Assembly: GCA_015075635.1 (NCBI GenBank)
Contig: JABTUA010000002.1
Span: 930,001-994,000, forward strand
DNA: 64,000 nucleotides
Reading direction: 5' to 3'
Source: Polyangiaceae bacterium
GTDB lineage: Bacteria > Myxococcota_A > Polyangia > Polyangiales > Polyangiaceae
A model generated the notes under the pieces. That model saw nothing but the letters and a program-made list of their open reading frames with translations. It was not told the origin of the DNA and made no database searches. Position 1 is the first letter of the stretch; every line of letters starts with the position of its first letter. Positions 39,537-48,549 of this stretch are shown piece after piece. The position numbers were made by a program, and so were the translations under genes.

Positions 39537-41995
39537 TGAGAAGCTCCCGCCGCCTCCGCTTCGCCCGGCTCGCCGCGCTGGTGGCGCTCGCGCTGACGCG
39601 CCCGGCCGGCGCGCAGACCGACCTGATCGCGCCGCGGCTGGAGCGCGATCCCGGCGCCGCTTACCCGCGCCAAGCACTGCGCGAGAAGGTCTACGAGCGC
39701 GTCGAGGTGGTGCTGATCCTCGAGCTCGACAAGGACGGCAAGGTCGAGCGCGCCAGCGTCGAGACCCCGCAGGGCCATGGCTTCGACGAGGCCGCGCTCG
39801 AAGCCGCGAAGGCGCTGCGGTTCGCGCCGGCCCGTCGCGCGGGCGCGCCCGTCAAGGCGCGCATCCGCTTCCGCTACCTGTTCCGGCCGCCGCCGCCCGG
39901 GCTCTCGGTGCGGGTGTTCGACGCCGGCTCCGGCAAGCCGGTGGCCGGCGCCCGGGTCAAGGTCCAAGGCGCAGACCGGCGCGAGCGCACGCTGGCGACG
40001 GCCGACGACGGCAACGCAACCAGCCGCGAGTTGCCGGCGGGCGCGGCCCGCGTCTCGCTCGAGAGCGGCGAGCACGACGCGCAGTCCGCCGACGTGACGC
40101 TCGTGCCGGGCGACGACACCGAGGTCGTGTTTCGCGTCGCGCCGGCAGGGGCCGAGCGTGGCGAGAAGGCCGAACCGATCGAGGTCGTGGTGCACGGCGA
40201 GAAGCCCGCACCCGCGGTGAAGACCTTCAGCCGCGAGGAGGTCCGCCAGATCCCGGGCGCGTTCGGCGACCCGTTCCGCGCCATCGAGGCCATGCCCGGG
40301 GTCACCCCGGTGGCGTCGGGTCTGCCCTTCTTCTACGTGCGCGGCGCGCCACCGGGCAACGTGGGCTACTTCCTCGACGGCGTACGCGTCCCCTACCTGT
40401 ACCACGTGGGCTTCGGCCCCTCCGTGGTGCACCCGGGCCTGGTCGAACGCGTGGACCTCTACCCCGGCGGCTACCCGGCGCGCTTCGGCCGCTTCGCCGG
40501 CGGCATCGTGGCCGCGGAGACGACCGCCCCTCGGCCGGAGCTGCACGGCGAGGCCAACGTGCGCTTGTTCGACGCCGGCGCGCTGGTCGAAGCCGGCTTC
40601 GCGGACGGGCGGGGCACGGCCCTGGTGGGCGGGCGTTACTCCTACACGGCCGCGCTGCTCTCGCTGATCGCTCCCGAAGTGGAGCTCGCCTATCGAGACT
40701 ACCAAGCGCGCCTCTCCTACGACCTGTCACCTCGCGATCGACTCACGCTCTTCTCCTTCGGCGCCTACGATCTCCTGGGCAGAGAGCGAAACGGCGATCT
40801 CACGGTGCTGTTCGGCACCGAGTTCTACCGGCTCGACCTCCGGCACGATCACGAGACGGGTCACGGATCGCTGCGCACCGCGTTCACGCTGGGCCTCGAC
40901 CGAACCGCGAACGCCTTCCTGGCCGGCGAGCAACGCCAGATCACCACGCAGATCCTGGGCGCGCGCACCGCACTCGAGCACCGCGTGGACGACGAGGTGC
41001 TGCTGCGCGCGGGCACCGACGGCAGCGTCGAGCGCTACAGCACCAGCCCGGCGAAATACGCCGACCCGGACAGCCCCGAGACCCTGGACTTCGAGGCCGA
41101 CTTCCCGCCGCGCACCGATCTGGTCTTCGGCGTCTTCGCCGATCTCGTGCTCGACGCGACGCGGGACGTCGAGGTCATCCCCGGAGCCCGCGTGGACCTG
41201 TATCGCTCCGAGTCGGGCAGCGCCGTCGCCGTCGATCCGCGGATCTCGGCGCGCTTCGCCGTGTCGGACGACGTGCGCATCATCCACGCCTACGGCATCG
41301 CACACCAGCCACCCTCGTTCGTGCTGCCCATCCCGGGGCTCACGCCCGGCAAGCTCGAGAACGGTCTTCAGCAGAGCCTTCAGACCAGCGCCGGCGTCGA
41401 GGTGGACGTCGCCGACGCGACGACCGCCAGCCTGACGCTGTTCTACAACGCCTTCTTCGACATGACCGACGCGCTGGGCTCGCGGGCCCAGACCGGCGGC
41501 GGACCGCCGACCGGGGAGCTCGACCAGCGGGCCATGGGCCGGGCCATCGGCGCGGAGCTGTTCGTGAAGCGCAAGCTCACCAAGCAGCTCGGCGGATTCC
41601 TCTCCTACACCCTGTCGCGGTCCACGCGCAGCCTGGGCAACGAGGAGTTTCCCAGCAACTTCGACCGCACCCATGTGCTGAACGCCGCGCTGGGCTACGA
41701 TCTGGGTCGCGGCTGGCGCCCCGGAGGTCGCGTCGTGTTCTACACCGGCACACCGCTCCAACCCTCGCAGAACGAAGACGCGAGCTCACCGCCGCGTACG
41801 ACCAGCGACGTCGAGCGCTCGCCGGCCTTCTTCCGACTCGACGTGCGCCTCGAGAAGCGCTGGGTCCTGGGCCAATCGACCTGGATCTCGTTCGTGGCCG
41901 AGGTGCTCAACGCGACGCTCAGCAAGGAGACCTTCGGCGATCAGGAAATCGGGCCCATCACCATCCCCAGCGTCGGCGCGGAAATGGGATTCTGA
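39536..41995 (+). CDS. TonB-domain/TonB-dependent outer-membrane receptor fusion
   Basis: ATG at 39536 (TGATG overlap) precedes a signal peptide (ALVALALTRPAGAQ). The order is: a TonB C-terminal-like domain (residues about 25-115, YPRQALREKVYERVEVVLIL, FDEAALEAAKALRFAP), a carboxypeptidase-regulatory-like beta sandwich (about 120-200), a plug domain (FYVRGAPPGNVGYFLDGVRV, VERVDLYPGGYPARFG) and a 22-strand-type barrel ending VGAEMGF with a terminal Phe. It is 819 residues. TonB normally energises such receptors from the inner membrane; here a TonB-like module sits at the receptor's own periplasmic N-terminus. It is followed by a lipoprotein gene 1 base downstream. The cargo is unknown. Confidence 0.85.
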   Translation: MRSSRRLRFARLAALVALALTRPAGAQTDLIAPRLERDPGAAYPRQALREKVYERVEVVLILELDKDGKVERASVETPQGHGFDEAALEAAKALRFAPARRAGAPVKARIRFRYLFRPPPPGLSVRVFDAGSGKPVAGARVKVQGADRRERTLATADDGNATSRELPAGAARVSLESGEHDAQSADVTLVPGDDTEVVFRVAPAGAERGEKAEPIEVVVHGEKPAPAVKTFSREEVRQIPGAFGDPFRAIEAMPGVTPVASGLPFFYVRGAPPGNVGYFLDGVRVPYLYHVGFGPSVVHPGLVERVDLYPGGYPARFGRFAGGIVAAETTAPRPELHGEANVRLFDAGALVEAGFADGRGTALVGGRYSYTAALLSLIAPEVELAYRDYQARLSYDLSPRDRLTLFSFGAYDLLGRERNGDLTVLFGTEFYRLDLRHDHETGHGSLRTAFTLGLDRTANAFLAGEQRQITTQILGARTALEHRVDDEVLLRAGTDGSVERYSTSPAKYADPDSPETLDFEADFPPRTDLVFGVFADLVLDATRDVEVIPGARVDLYRSESGSAVAVDPRISARFAVSDDVRIIHAYGIAHQPPSFVLPIPGLTPGKLENGLQQSLQTSAGVEVDVADATTASLTLFYNAFFDMTDALGSRAQTGGGPPTGELDQRAMGRAIGAELFVKRKLTKQLGGFLSYTLSRSTRSLGNEEFPSNFDRTHVLNAALGYDLGRGWRPGGRVVFYTGTPLQPSQNEDASSPPRTTSDVERSPAFFRLDVRLEKRWVLGQSTWISFVAEVLNATLSKETFGDQEIGPITIPSVGAEMGF

Positions 41996-41996
41996 C

Positions 41997-42887
41997 GTGA
42001 CTACCCTCGCTCGCTCACTCGCGCTCGTCGTCGGTCTCGCCGCGCTCGGCGGCTGCCTCCCCGACGACACGCGCAAGCCCCCCGGGCGCCTGGACGTGAC
42101 CGTGACCAGCGACTACGCGCTCGCGGCGGGCGGGCCCGGCTTCGACACCATCGACGGCTGGCACGTCGAATACGATCGCTTCTTGATCACGCTCGGCGAG
42201 GTGAGCCTGGGCGGCGACGACTGCACTCGGTACAACGAGACCGACTACTCGCGGGTCCTCGACGTACGGCTCGAGGCCCCGCAGAAGCTCAGCACGCCCT
42301 TCGCGCTCGGGTCCTGCGACTTCCGGTTCCGCATGCGCCCCCCGCCCGAGGACGCGGTGCTCGGCGCGGGCGTGAGCGCCGCCGATCTGGAGCTCCTTCG
42401 CGCGCCGGGCAGCGACGGCTTCGCCGATGGTAGCGGCAGCGCCGTGTACGTCTCGGGCAAGGCAGAGCGACCCGGTGCCACCAAGCGTTTCTCCTGGTCG
42501 TTCCGGCTGGGGGCGCAGTTCGACGACTGCAAGCTGCTCACCGAGTCTGGCGTCAGCCTGTCGAGCGACGACCAGCAGTCGCTCGACATCTCGATCCGCA
42601 GCGCGGCGTTGTTCCAGCACGTGCCGAACGACTTCCTCGCGGAGCTGCGCTTCGCGCCCTTCGCCGACGCCGACGACGCGTACGGCAACGGCGACGGCGA
42701 CGTGACGCTGGAGGAGCTCGGCGAGGTGCCGCTCGGCCCGAACGCGACCTTCGAGCGCTGGGACAGCTTCGCGGACTACCTCTACACCGGGCTGGTGCCG
42801 AAGCTGCCGCGCTTCCGCGGCGCCGGCATCTGCGACATCGGGCCGATCAAGGAGGGTGGCCACGGGCCCGGCGGTGGCGGCCACTGA
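41997..42887 (+). CDS. Lipoprotein paired with the TonB-dependent receptor
   Basis: A GTG start lies one base after the receptor stop. ALVVGLAALGGCLPDD gives lipobox LGGC. The mature 270 residues are beta-rich (RLDVTVTSDYALAAGG, WHVEYDRFLITLGEVSLGG) with a calcium-loop-like segment (GNGDGDVTLEEL) near residue 228. The end is Gly/His-rich (KEGGHGPGGGGH), which could bind metal. By analogy with SusD- or HmuY-like partners it may present a ligand to the receptor, which is inference; no such family match is evident. Confidence 0.7.
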   Translation: MTTLARSLALVVGLAALGGCLPDDTRKPPGRLDVTVTSDYALAAGGPGFDTIDGWHVEYDRFLITLGEVSLGGDDCTRYNETDYSRVLDVRLEAPQKLSTPFALGSCDFRFRMRPPPEDAVLGAGVSAADLELLRAPGSDGFADGSGSAVYVSGKAERPGATKRFSWSFRLGAQFDDCKLLTESGVSLSSDDQQSLDISIRSAALFQHVPNDFLAELRFAPFADADDAYGNGDGDVTLEELGEVPLGPNATFERWDSFADYLYTGLVPKLPRFRGAGICDIGPIKEGGHGPGGGGH

Positions 42888-42902
42888 GCGGCCGCTGCGC
42901 TG

Positions 42903-44498
42903 CTAGTGGAGGTGTGCGTGGCTCACGGCGTCCGGCTCCGCGAGCTCGTCGAGCTGCTCCTCGTCGTGGAAGTCCGGATGGGCCACGGCCTCGACCGAGC
43001 GAGGCGCCACGGTCACGAACTGCCTCCGGTCGTCCTTGCACAAGAGCTGGACGGCATGCCGCCCGCTCACCGCCGCGCCGGGCACACCGGAGAACGGCAG
43101 GGTCCACTGCCCCGCCAGGTAGAAGCGGGCGAGGCCGGGCAGGCGCTTGGGCAGCTCCTTGCCGACGTTCTGACTGGTCATGCACCAGCCGTCGGGTGAG
43201 CCTTGCCAGTTTCCCGTGTAGCGCTCGTAGGTCACGGGCGTGGCCACGTCGACGACCTCCACCTGCTTGGCGAAGCCCGGCCAGCGTCGCTCGAGCTGTT
43301 CGAGGGTGACGTCCGCGACCCGGCGCTTCTCGGCGGCGTAGGCCGCTTCGTCTGGACGCAGCGCGGACCAGTAGTCGTAGTTGCTGGTGTACCAGACCTG
43401 CACCACGGACTTGCCGTGCGGGGCCATGGAGGGATCGTGGCAGTAGTGGAGCACGTCCAGCATCTTCCGGGCCTCGCCCGCGATCAGCACGGAGCACGGC
43501 AGATCGAAGATGACATGGTGCGGCTCGCCGGACAGGTCGCGGGCCACGCCGAGCATCACCTGGATGAGCGGCGGGTAGACCTTCCACTCGGCGTAGGCGC
43601 GCCGGAGCTCGGGGCTCGTATACTTGCCTTCGAGCATGCCGAAGATCGCCGTGCGACCGTCCGCCGCTGAGACGACGGCGTCCGCGCGGTGCTCGGACCC
43701 GTCCGAGAGCCTGACCCCGACCGCCCGATCGTTCTCGACCAGGATCTTGTCCACCTTGGCCCCGAAGTGGAGCGTGCCTCCGAGGCCGCGGTAACGCTTG
43801 GCCACGGTCTGGGCCACCCGGATCGAGCCCCCGAGGGGCGTTCCTGCGTTCTTCGCGTCGTAGCACGCGAGCACCATCAGCGCGCCGACCAGCGGGGCAT
43901 CCGGCATCGGCCAGCCGGGGGTGTCGATGGTCAGGCGCACCACCTCGGCGAGCCTCGGGTCCTCGAACTGGGCGGCGAAGCCCGCGAGTGAGCCCTTCGC
44001 GCGAGCCAGCACCGGCAGCACACGAGCCATGTTCCGGAGCTGCCGCAGGTAATCCAGCGGTCCCCAGAGCTCTCGCGGCTTGAACATCTCCGGCTCGAAG
44101 CCCGACATGCGACGAGCCATGCTCACGAGCTGGTGGACCAGCTTCTCGTCCTTTGGCGACAGCGCCACGAGCTCGCGCTCGAGCCGATCGAGGTCGGCGA
44201 AGAGATCGACCGTCTTGCCCATGGTCTCGATGCGCGTCGTCACCTCGTGGTGGACGAACTCTCGGCCCTGGACCACGCCGAGCTCCTGCCACATGCGGTG
44301 GAACATCCCCGAGCTCGACGACATCAGCATGTGGATGCTGGTGTCGAAGACGTAGCCCTTGCGCTTCCAGGCGGTACACAGCCCGCCGGGCAAGACGTGG
44401 GACTCGAAGATCCGGCTCCTGTAGCCGTTCATCTGCGCGTAGCAACCCGCCGACAAGCCGGCCATCCCGGCACCGATGATGATGACGTCGCCGCTCAT
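42903..44498 (-). CDS. Carotenoid-desaturase/retinol-saturase-type FAD oxidoreductase
   Basis: ATG at 44498 behind AGGAGG (7-base spacing) is chosen; an open extension upstream lacks coding character. The 531-residue protein starts with the Rossmann FAD motif DVIIIGAGMAGLSAGCYAQ, then the family block LPGGLCTAWKRKGY. The C-terminal FAD-binding segment is YLAGQWTLPFSGVPGAAVSG. This belongs to the phytoene-desaturase-like (CrtI/CrtO/retinol saturase) superfamily, which oxidises or saturates C-C bonds of hydrophobic substrates. There are no other carotenoid genes nearby, so the substrate is open. The last 30 residues are acidic and His-rich. Confidence 0.82.
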   Translation of the reverse strand: MSGDVIIIGAGMAGLSAGCYAQMNGYRSRIFESHVLPGGLCTAWKRKGYVFDTSIHMLMSSSSGMFHRMWQELGVVQGREFVHHEVTTRIETMGKTVDLFADLDRLERELVALSPKDEKLVHQLVSMARRMSGFEPEMFKPRELWGPLDYLRQLRNMARVLPVLARAKGSLAGFAAQFEDPRLAEVVRLTIDTPGWPMPDAPLVGALMVLACYDAKNAGTPLGGSIRVAQTVAKRYRGLGGTLHFGAKVDKILVENDRAVGVRLSDGSEHRADAVVSAADGRTAIFGMLEGKYTSPELRRAYAEWKVYPPLIQVMLGVARDLSGEPHHVIFDLPCSVLIAGEARKMLDVLHYCHDPSMAPHGKSVVQVWYTSNYDYWSALRPDEAAYAAEKRRVADVTLEQLERRWPGFAKQVEVVDVATPVTYERYTGNWQGSPDGWCMTSQNVGKELPKRLPGLARFYLAGQWTLPFSGVPGAAVSGRHAVQLLCKDDRRQFVTVAPRSVEAVAHPDFHDEEQLDELAEPDAVSHAHLH

Positions 44499-44682
44499 GG
44501 TCGAAACCTCCTGCAGGCGAACTGGTCGTCTGGAGCGCTCCAGAAAATGCAAGCGGAGTGCCACACGCAGAAGGCCGCGGCTGCACGCAGGAGCGGCACG
44601 CTTTCCCTGCGTTCGGGGTCCTCGGGCACGCAGGCGCTGCTGGAATCGGTGCAAGGTCGGCGAGCCAGCGCGTCTAGGGAGA

Positions 44683-45663
44683 GTGCCTCCGTGTCGCGTC
44701 GCATACCCGGCCCTCGCCGCGGCCGTGTGCTGCGCGCTGGCGTGCAGCGCCGAGGGGGGCGGCCCTGCGGGCTCCTCGAGCGGCACGCCGGGCAGCGGCG
44801 GGGCGCTGTCCAGCACGGGCGGCGGCGGTTCCGCCTCGGGCGGCGGCGGAGCTGGCGGCGATCCGAGCTGCGCGAAGGGCCCCGGCTACGAGCCGAGCGG
44901 CTCCCCCCAGCTCGTCGCGGGGCTCACCGCGAAGATCGTCGATGAGACGGGCGCGCCGGCCGCGAACGTGCAGATGTTCGTCTGCGGGTTCGGCGCCTGC
45001 AGCAAGCCCGCTACGACCTCCGCGCAGGGCGAGGTGTGTACCCTGGACAAGGCCTCCGGAGTCTGCGCTCCCGGCATCTCGCCGGGCCTCCAGATCACCC
45101 GCCCCGCGCTCAAGTACGGCCTCGGCATCGAGCACGTGAAGCTCGCCCAGCTCCTGCCCGAGGGCGCCGCCGAGCACGCCATCGGCGAGGTGACGACCTT
45201 CAGGCTACCGGAGCTGGCTCAGGGAGTGGAGCTCTCGGCGGGCGACTCGGCCGTCAGCAACGGTGTCTCGCTGACGCTGGCACCTGGCACCAAGCTCCAG
45301 CACGACGAGCTCGTCTTCGACACGCCGGAGCTCCAGAGATTCCGAGCCGTCCAGATCCCGGTGGCGAAGGCTCCGCCGGCCGTCGATCCGAGCGCCGGGT
45401 TCGAGATCTTGATCGGCACCACACCCGTCGACACGCAGCTCTGCCCGCGCGCGGCGCTCGAAGTGCCCAACACGGCCGGGTGGGCCGCCGGCACCGAGGT
45501 CGAGCTCTGGGTCCACGGCGTGTCCGTGCTCGAGGAGTGGGCGCCCTACGGCGGCTGGGCCGAGGCCAGCGGCGGCAAGGTGAGCGCCGACGGCGCGCGC
45601 ATCGTGACGAACGACGGCGAAGGGGTGAGAGTCTTGGGACTGTTCGGCATCCGGAAGAAGTGA
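44683..45663 (+). CDS. Lipoprotein with Gly/Ser linker
   Basis: A GTG at 44683 opens VAYPALAAAVCCALACSAEG, a lipoprotein signal with lipobox LAC. The upstream frame has no signal. A Gly/Ser/Ala spacer (residues 28-60) precedes about 260 residues. The first part, LTAKIVDETGAPAANVQMFV and CGFGACSKPATTSAQGEVC, resembles a carboxypeptidase-regulatory beta sandwich; the rest (VELSAGDSAVSNGVSLTLAP) is beta-rich. No catalytic motif is seen. It is probably a surface structural or binding protein. Confidence 0.65.
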   Translation: MPPCRVAYPALAAAVCCALACSAEGGGPAGSSSGTPGSGGALSSTGGGGSASGGGGAGGDPSCAKGPGYEPSGSPQLVAGLTAKIVDETGAPAANVQMFVCGFGACSKPATTSAQGEVCTLDKASGVCAPGISPGLQITRPALKYGLGIEHVKLAQLLPEGAAEHAIGEVTTFRLPELAQGVELSAGDSAVSNGVSLTLAPGTKLQHDELVFDTPELQRFRAVQIPVAKAPPAVDPSAGFEILIGTTPVDTQLCPRAALEVPNTAGWAAGTEVELWVHGVSVLEEWAPYGGWAEASGGKVSADGARIVTNDGEGVRVLGLFGIRKK

Positions 45664-45671
45664 GCCACCGG

Positions 45672-46478
45672 TCAATACGAGTAGCTGAGCTCGTAGGCCT
45701 CGCACGCTTCCGCGGTCTGAGAGAGGGACACCCAAAGCGTCGCCGCCTGGTTGTTGCCGAGCCCTGAGCAGGTCACGCCGAGCTCGACGCTCTGCTTCGC
45801 GCAGCACCCCTTGCGGCCGCTGCCGGAGGTCGTGAAGGTCCCCGTCTTGCAGAGCACGTCCGTCGTCCCCGCCGCACAAGCCGCGAACGCGCAGACGTCC
45901 ACCCCAGCTTTGTCCACGGAGGCCTTGGCCTTGCCCGAGCACCCGACGAGCTGGCCCGCGGCATCTGCCTTGAACCAGTCTTGGTCCGACTTTCCGGCCA
46001 GAATCCCCTTGTGCGTCTTGGCCGCGGCGCCGCAGCTGACGCCCGGAATCGTGGCCGCCGCCGACTCGCTCTCGTTCGGCTCATTCAGGGGGTCCACGCA
46101 GGAAGTCCCGCCGGTGCCACCCGCCCCGCCGCTGGAACCGCCGCTGCCACCGCCGGCACCTCCGCTGCCTGCGTCCGTGCCGCCCGAGCCACCGCCGTCA
46201 CCGGCCCCGGCTGCGCCGTCCGTTCCCGCTCCGCCGTCCATCGCGCCCGCCGCGCCCGCCGAGCCGGCAGCACCGGCGCTGCCCGCCGCGCCACCCGTCG
46301 CTCCGCCGCTGCCACCCGTACCACCCGTGCCACCTTTGCCACCGACACCGCCGCTTCCGCCGGCCTTTCCACCGCCGCCGGAGCTGGTGAACGCGTCGTC
46401 GTCGCCGCCACAGGCCGGCGCCGCGAGCACCAAACAGAACAAGCCGCCCAAAGCCATCGCGCGAGTGAAGCCAGACAT
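45672..46478 (-). CDS. Exported protein with long Gly-rich repeat region
   Basis: ATG at 46478 is preceded by AGGAGG. ALGGLFCLVLAAPACGGDD is an export signal with a possible lipobox Cys. Residues about 30-130 are almost only Gly, Ser, Ala and Thr (GGTGG, GSAGAAG units), like the flexible PGRS-style linkers of myxobacterial surface proteins. The C-terminal 140 residues (CVDPLNEPNESESAAATIPG, WFKADAAGQLVGCSGKAKA) form a Cys-containing beta domain resembling the PPC domain that follows NEPNxS motifs. Its role is unknown. The repeat region makes opposite-strand frames look long, but they are artefacts. Confidence 0.7.
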   Translation of the reverse strand: MSGFTRAMALGGLFCLVLAAPACGGDDDAFTSSGGGGKAGGSGGVGGKGGTGGTGGSGGATGGAAGSAGAAGSAGAAGAMDGGAGTDGAAGAGDGGGSGGTDAGSGGAGGGSGGSSGGAGGTGGTSCVDPLNEPNESESAAATIPGVSCGAAAKTHKGILAGKSDQDWFKADAAGQLVGCSGKAKASVDKAGVDVCAFAACAAGTTDVLCKTGTFTTSGSGRKGCCAKQSVELGVTCSGLGNNQAATLWVSLSQTAEACEAYELSYSY

Positions 46479-46580
46479 CTCGAACCTCCTGCTCCGAGTC
46501 TGGCGCCCGCGGCGAAGCGGCGTGAGCGTTGATTTCGGGCGCGGTCGTCGCAATCCGACACCCCCGTCGGGGAGCTCGCC

Positions 46581-47174
46581 TCAGGGCTTCTTCCGCGGGC
46601 CGCCCGGGCCCGCTTCGGGCTCATCGCCCAACATCAACCCCTGCCAGCGGCGGCGCAACGGAGTGCTCGAGCGGAGCTCGGGAACCATCGCTCCCGCCAT
46701 CGAAATCCCGGCGATGAACGCCGCGGCGCTCGCCGCGTCCGGCGAGAGCGAGCCGGCACTCCCGCTCGAGCGCTGGAGTCTTCCGAGCAGCTCGCGCGCC
46801 TTGTCTCGGACCTTGCCGAGCTCGGCGCCGGAGAACACCGGCCGAGGGTTCACGTACGCGTCGAACAAGAGCGCGAACGCCGCCGGGCGCGACTGCGCGA
46901 GGCGCACCGGCACGTCGAGGGACTCGCCCAACGTGCGGGCCTGGGCCAGGCGGGTCTCGAAGTCGTCGAGAGCCTCCGCCGCGAGCTCGCCGACGAGCAC
47001 GTCGAGAGACTCGAAGTACCCGTAGACGGTGGCACGGCCGAGCTCCGCGCGAGCAGCCACCTGCTCGACGCTGAACTGTGCCCAGCCGTGCTCCTCGGCA
47101 ATCTGCCACGCCGCATCGAGGATGGCGCGACGCCGCGCCTGCTTCTCCCGTTCGCGACGTTCGTTGATTCCCAC
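46581..47174 (-). CDS. TetR-family transcriptional regulator
   Basis: A GTG at 47174 gives 197 residues; no better start is seen. The N-terminal helix-turn-helix is clear: RRAILDAAWQIAEEHGWAQF, then SVEQVAARAELGRATVYGYF (residues about 10-60). The helical C-terminal ligand-binding domain is of normal size, with a Pro-rich end. It should be a dimeric repressor released by a small ligand. It lies between an exported Gly-rich protein and the kinase gene on the same strand. Its target is unknown; no dyad was identified in its own upstream region, although the IR at 57857-57897 is TetR-like in form. Confidence 0.82.
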   Translation of the reverse strand: MGINERREREKQARRRAILDAAWQIAEEHGWAQFSVEQVAARAELGRATVYGYFESLDVLVGELAAEALDDFETRLAQARTLGESLDVPVRLAQSRPAAFALLFDAYVNPRPVFSGAELGKVRDKARELLGRLQRSSGSAGSLSPDAASAAAFIAGISMAGAMVPELRSSTPLRRRWQGLMLGDEPEAGPGGPRKKP

Positions 47175-47214
47175 CCGCGGATCGAACGCCAGTGCCGGCG
47201 TCAGGTCAAGGCGA

Positions 47215-48549
47215 TCACCGGAGATAAGGGTTGGACTTCGAGATCCCGTCCGGTGGTCGGGGAGGTGACACGCTCGGAGACGCGGCGGGCGCGACGTGAC
47301 GGCGCGCGGGCGGCGCCGCGCTCGGCTGAGCGGGGGCCACGCTCTCCGCCGCCAGCGGTGCGGCGGTGCTCGGCACGGGTGGTGGTTCGACGACGGGGCG
47401 AACGGCGGCGCGCTGCGCCGATGCGCCCACCAGCGCAGCTTCGGTCGCAGGCGCACCGGCAGGGAGCCACGCGAACGCGAGCGCAGCCAGCAGGCCCACC
47501 GCTGCGAACGCAGCGACCAGCCAGAGCCGCGAACGTCGCGCTGCCGGAGCCTCGTCGGCCGGCGCAGCTGGAGCCTCCCTGCCGATCAGCTCGGCCACGC
47601 GCGCGCGCCGCTCGGCGATCTCGCTGCCGCACAGCTCCTCGAGCAGCTCACCGACCTCCGCGTGGCTCGCGAGCCAGCCGGTGTCCTTCGCGATCCGATC
47701 GATCTCCGCGGCCATTTCGCCGGCGCTGGCAAAGCGTTCGTCCGGACGCTTGGCGGTCGCGCGCGCCAGCAGCGCCTCGACTTGCGGAGCGACCTCGAGT
47801 CCGGCGTCCGAGAGCGTCGGCAACGGATCGTGGAGTACGTGGGCGACGAGCTGCTCCTCGCTCGCGCCGTCCCAGAGCTCCCGGCCCGTGAGCAGGAGCC
47901 AGAGGGTCACGCCCAGCGCGTACACGTCCAGCCGCCCGTCCAGCGACCCGCGCCGCAGGTACTCCGGCGGCATGTACAGGAGCTTTCCCACGAGATAGCG
48001 CTCGTCGGTCACGACGGAGCCGAGTGAGCTCTTGGCGATGCCGAAGTCGGCGATGCGCGCCACACCGTCCAGGCCCAAGAGCACGTTCTGGAGCGTGACG
48101 TCCCGATGCAGCATGCGGAGCTCACGTCCGCGCGCATCGGTCGCTTCGTGGACCGCTCGAAGGCCGGCCAGCGCGTCCAGGGCGATGCGCAGCGCGATCG
48201 GCACCGGGCAGCGGCGTCCGCGCAGCGCCAGCCGGTCCACCAAGTGCTCCAGGCTCGCACCTTCCACGTAGTCCAGGACCAGGTACGGGCCTCGCTCGTC
48301 TCGACCCACTTGCTGCGTGCCCACGACGTTGGCGTGTCGGACGTGAGCGGCCAGCCGGGCCTCGTCGAGGAACCGCTCCAGTGCCTGGGGGACTGCCACC
48401 AGGTGCGAGTGCAGGCGCTTGACCACGACGAGCCGCTCGAAACCCTCCACCCCCGTCGCGCGGGCGAGGTACGCCGCGCCCATCCCACCGCTGCCGAGCT
48501 CGAGGAGCGGCTGGTACGCGGCGACGGGCGCGAGAGTCGCTGGTTGCAT
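47215..48549 (-). CDS. Ser/Thr protein kinase, membrane-anchored
   Basis: This 444-residue protein starts at ATG 48549. The kinase domain (about 10-285) has the Gly loop LGSGGMGAAYLAR, VAIK-type Lys in LVVVKRL, the catalytic loop HRDVTLQNVLL (Asp and Asn kept; the usual Lys-Pro is Thr-Leu), DFGIAK and MPPEYL. A membrane segment (LWLVAAFAAVGLLAALAFAW) lies near residue 350, and a Pro/Ala-rich exterior tail follows. It should be active. It overlaps the TPR gene by one base, echoing the pair at 1-2003; presumably the TPR protein is a substrate or sensor. Confidence 0.9.
   Translation of the reverse strand: MQPATLAPVAAYQPLLELGSGGMGAAYLARATGVEGFERLVVVKRLHSHLVAVPQALERFLDEARLAAHVRHANVVGTQQVGRDERGPYLVLDYVEGASLEHLVDRLALRGRRCPVPIALRIALDALAGLRAVHEATDARGRELRMLHRDVTLQNVLLGLDGVARIADFGIAKSSLGSVVTDERYLVGKLLYMPPEYLRRGSLDGRLDVYALGVTLWLLLTGRELWDGASEEQLVAHVLHDPLPTLSDAGLEVAPQVEALLARATAKRPDERFASAGEMAAEIDRIAKDTGWLASHAEVGELLEELCGSEIAERRARVAELIGREAPAAPADEAPAARRSRLWLVAAFAAVGLLAALAFAWLPAGAPATEAALVGASAQRAAVRPVVEPPPVPSTAAPLAAESVAPAQPSAAPPARRHVAPAASPSVSPPRPPDGISKSNPYLR

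Noticed and set aside
44080..44682. Plus-strand extensions of the 44683 lipoprotein gene into the desaturase-like gene
   Set aside because: They are antisense to a conserved FAD motif, and the signal peptide begins only at 44683.
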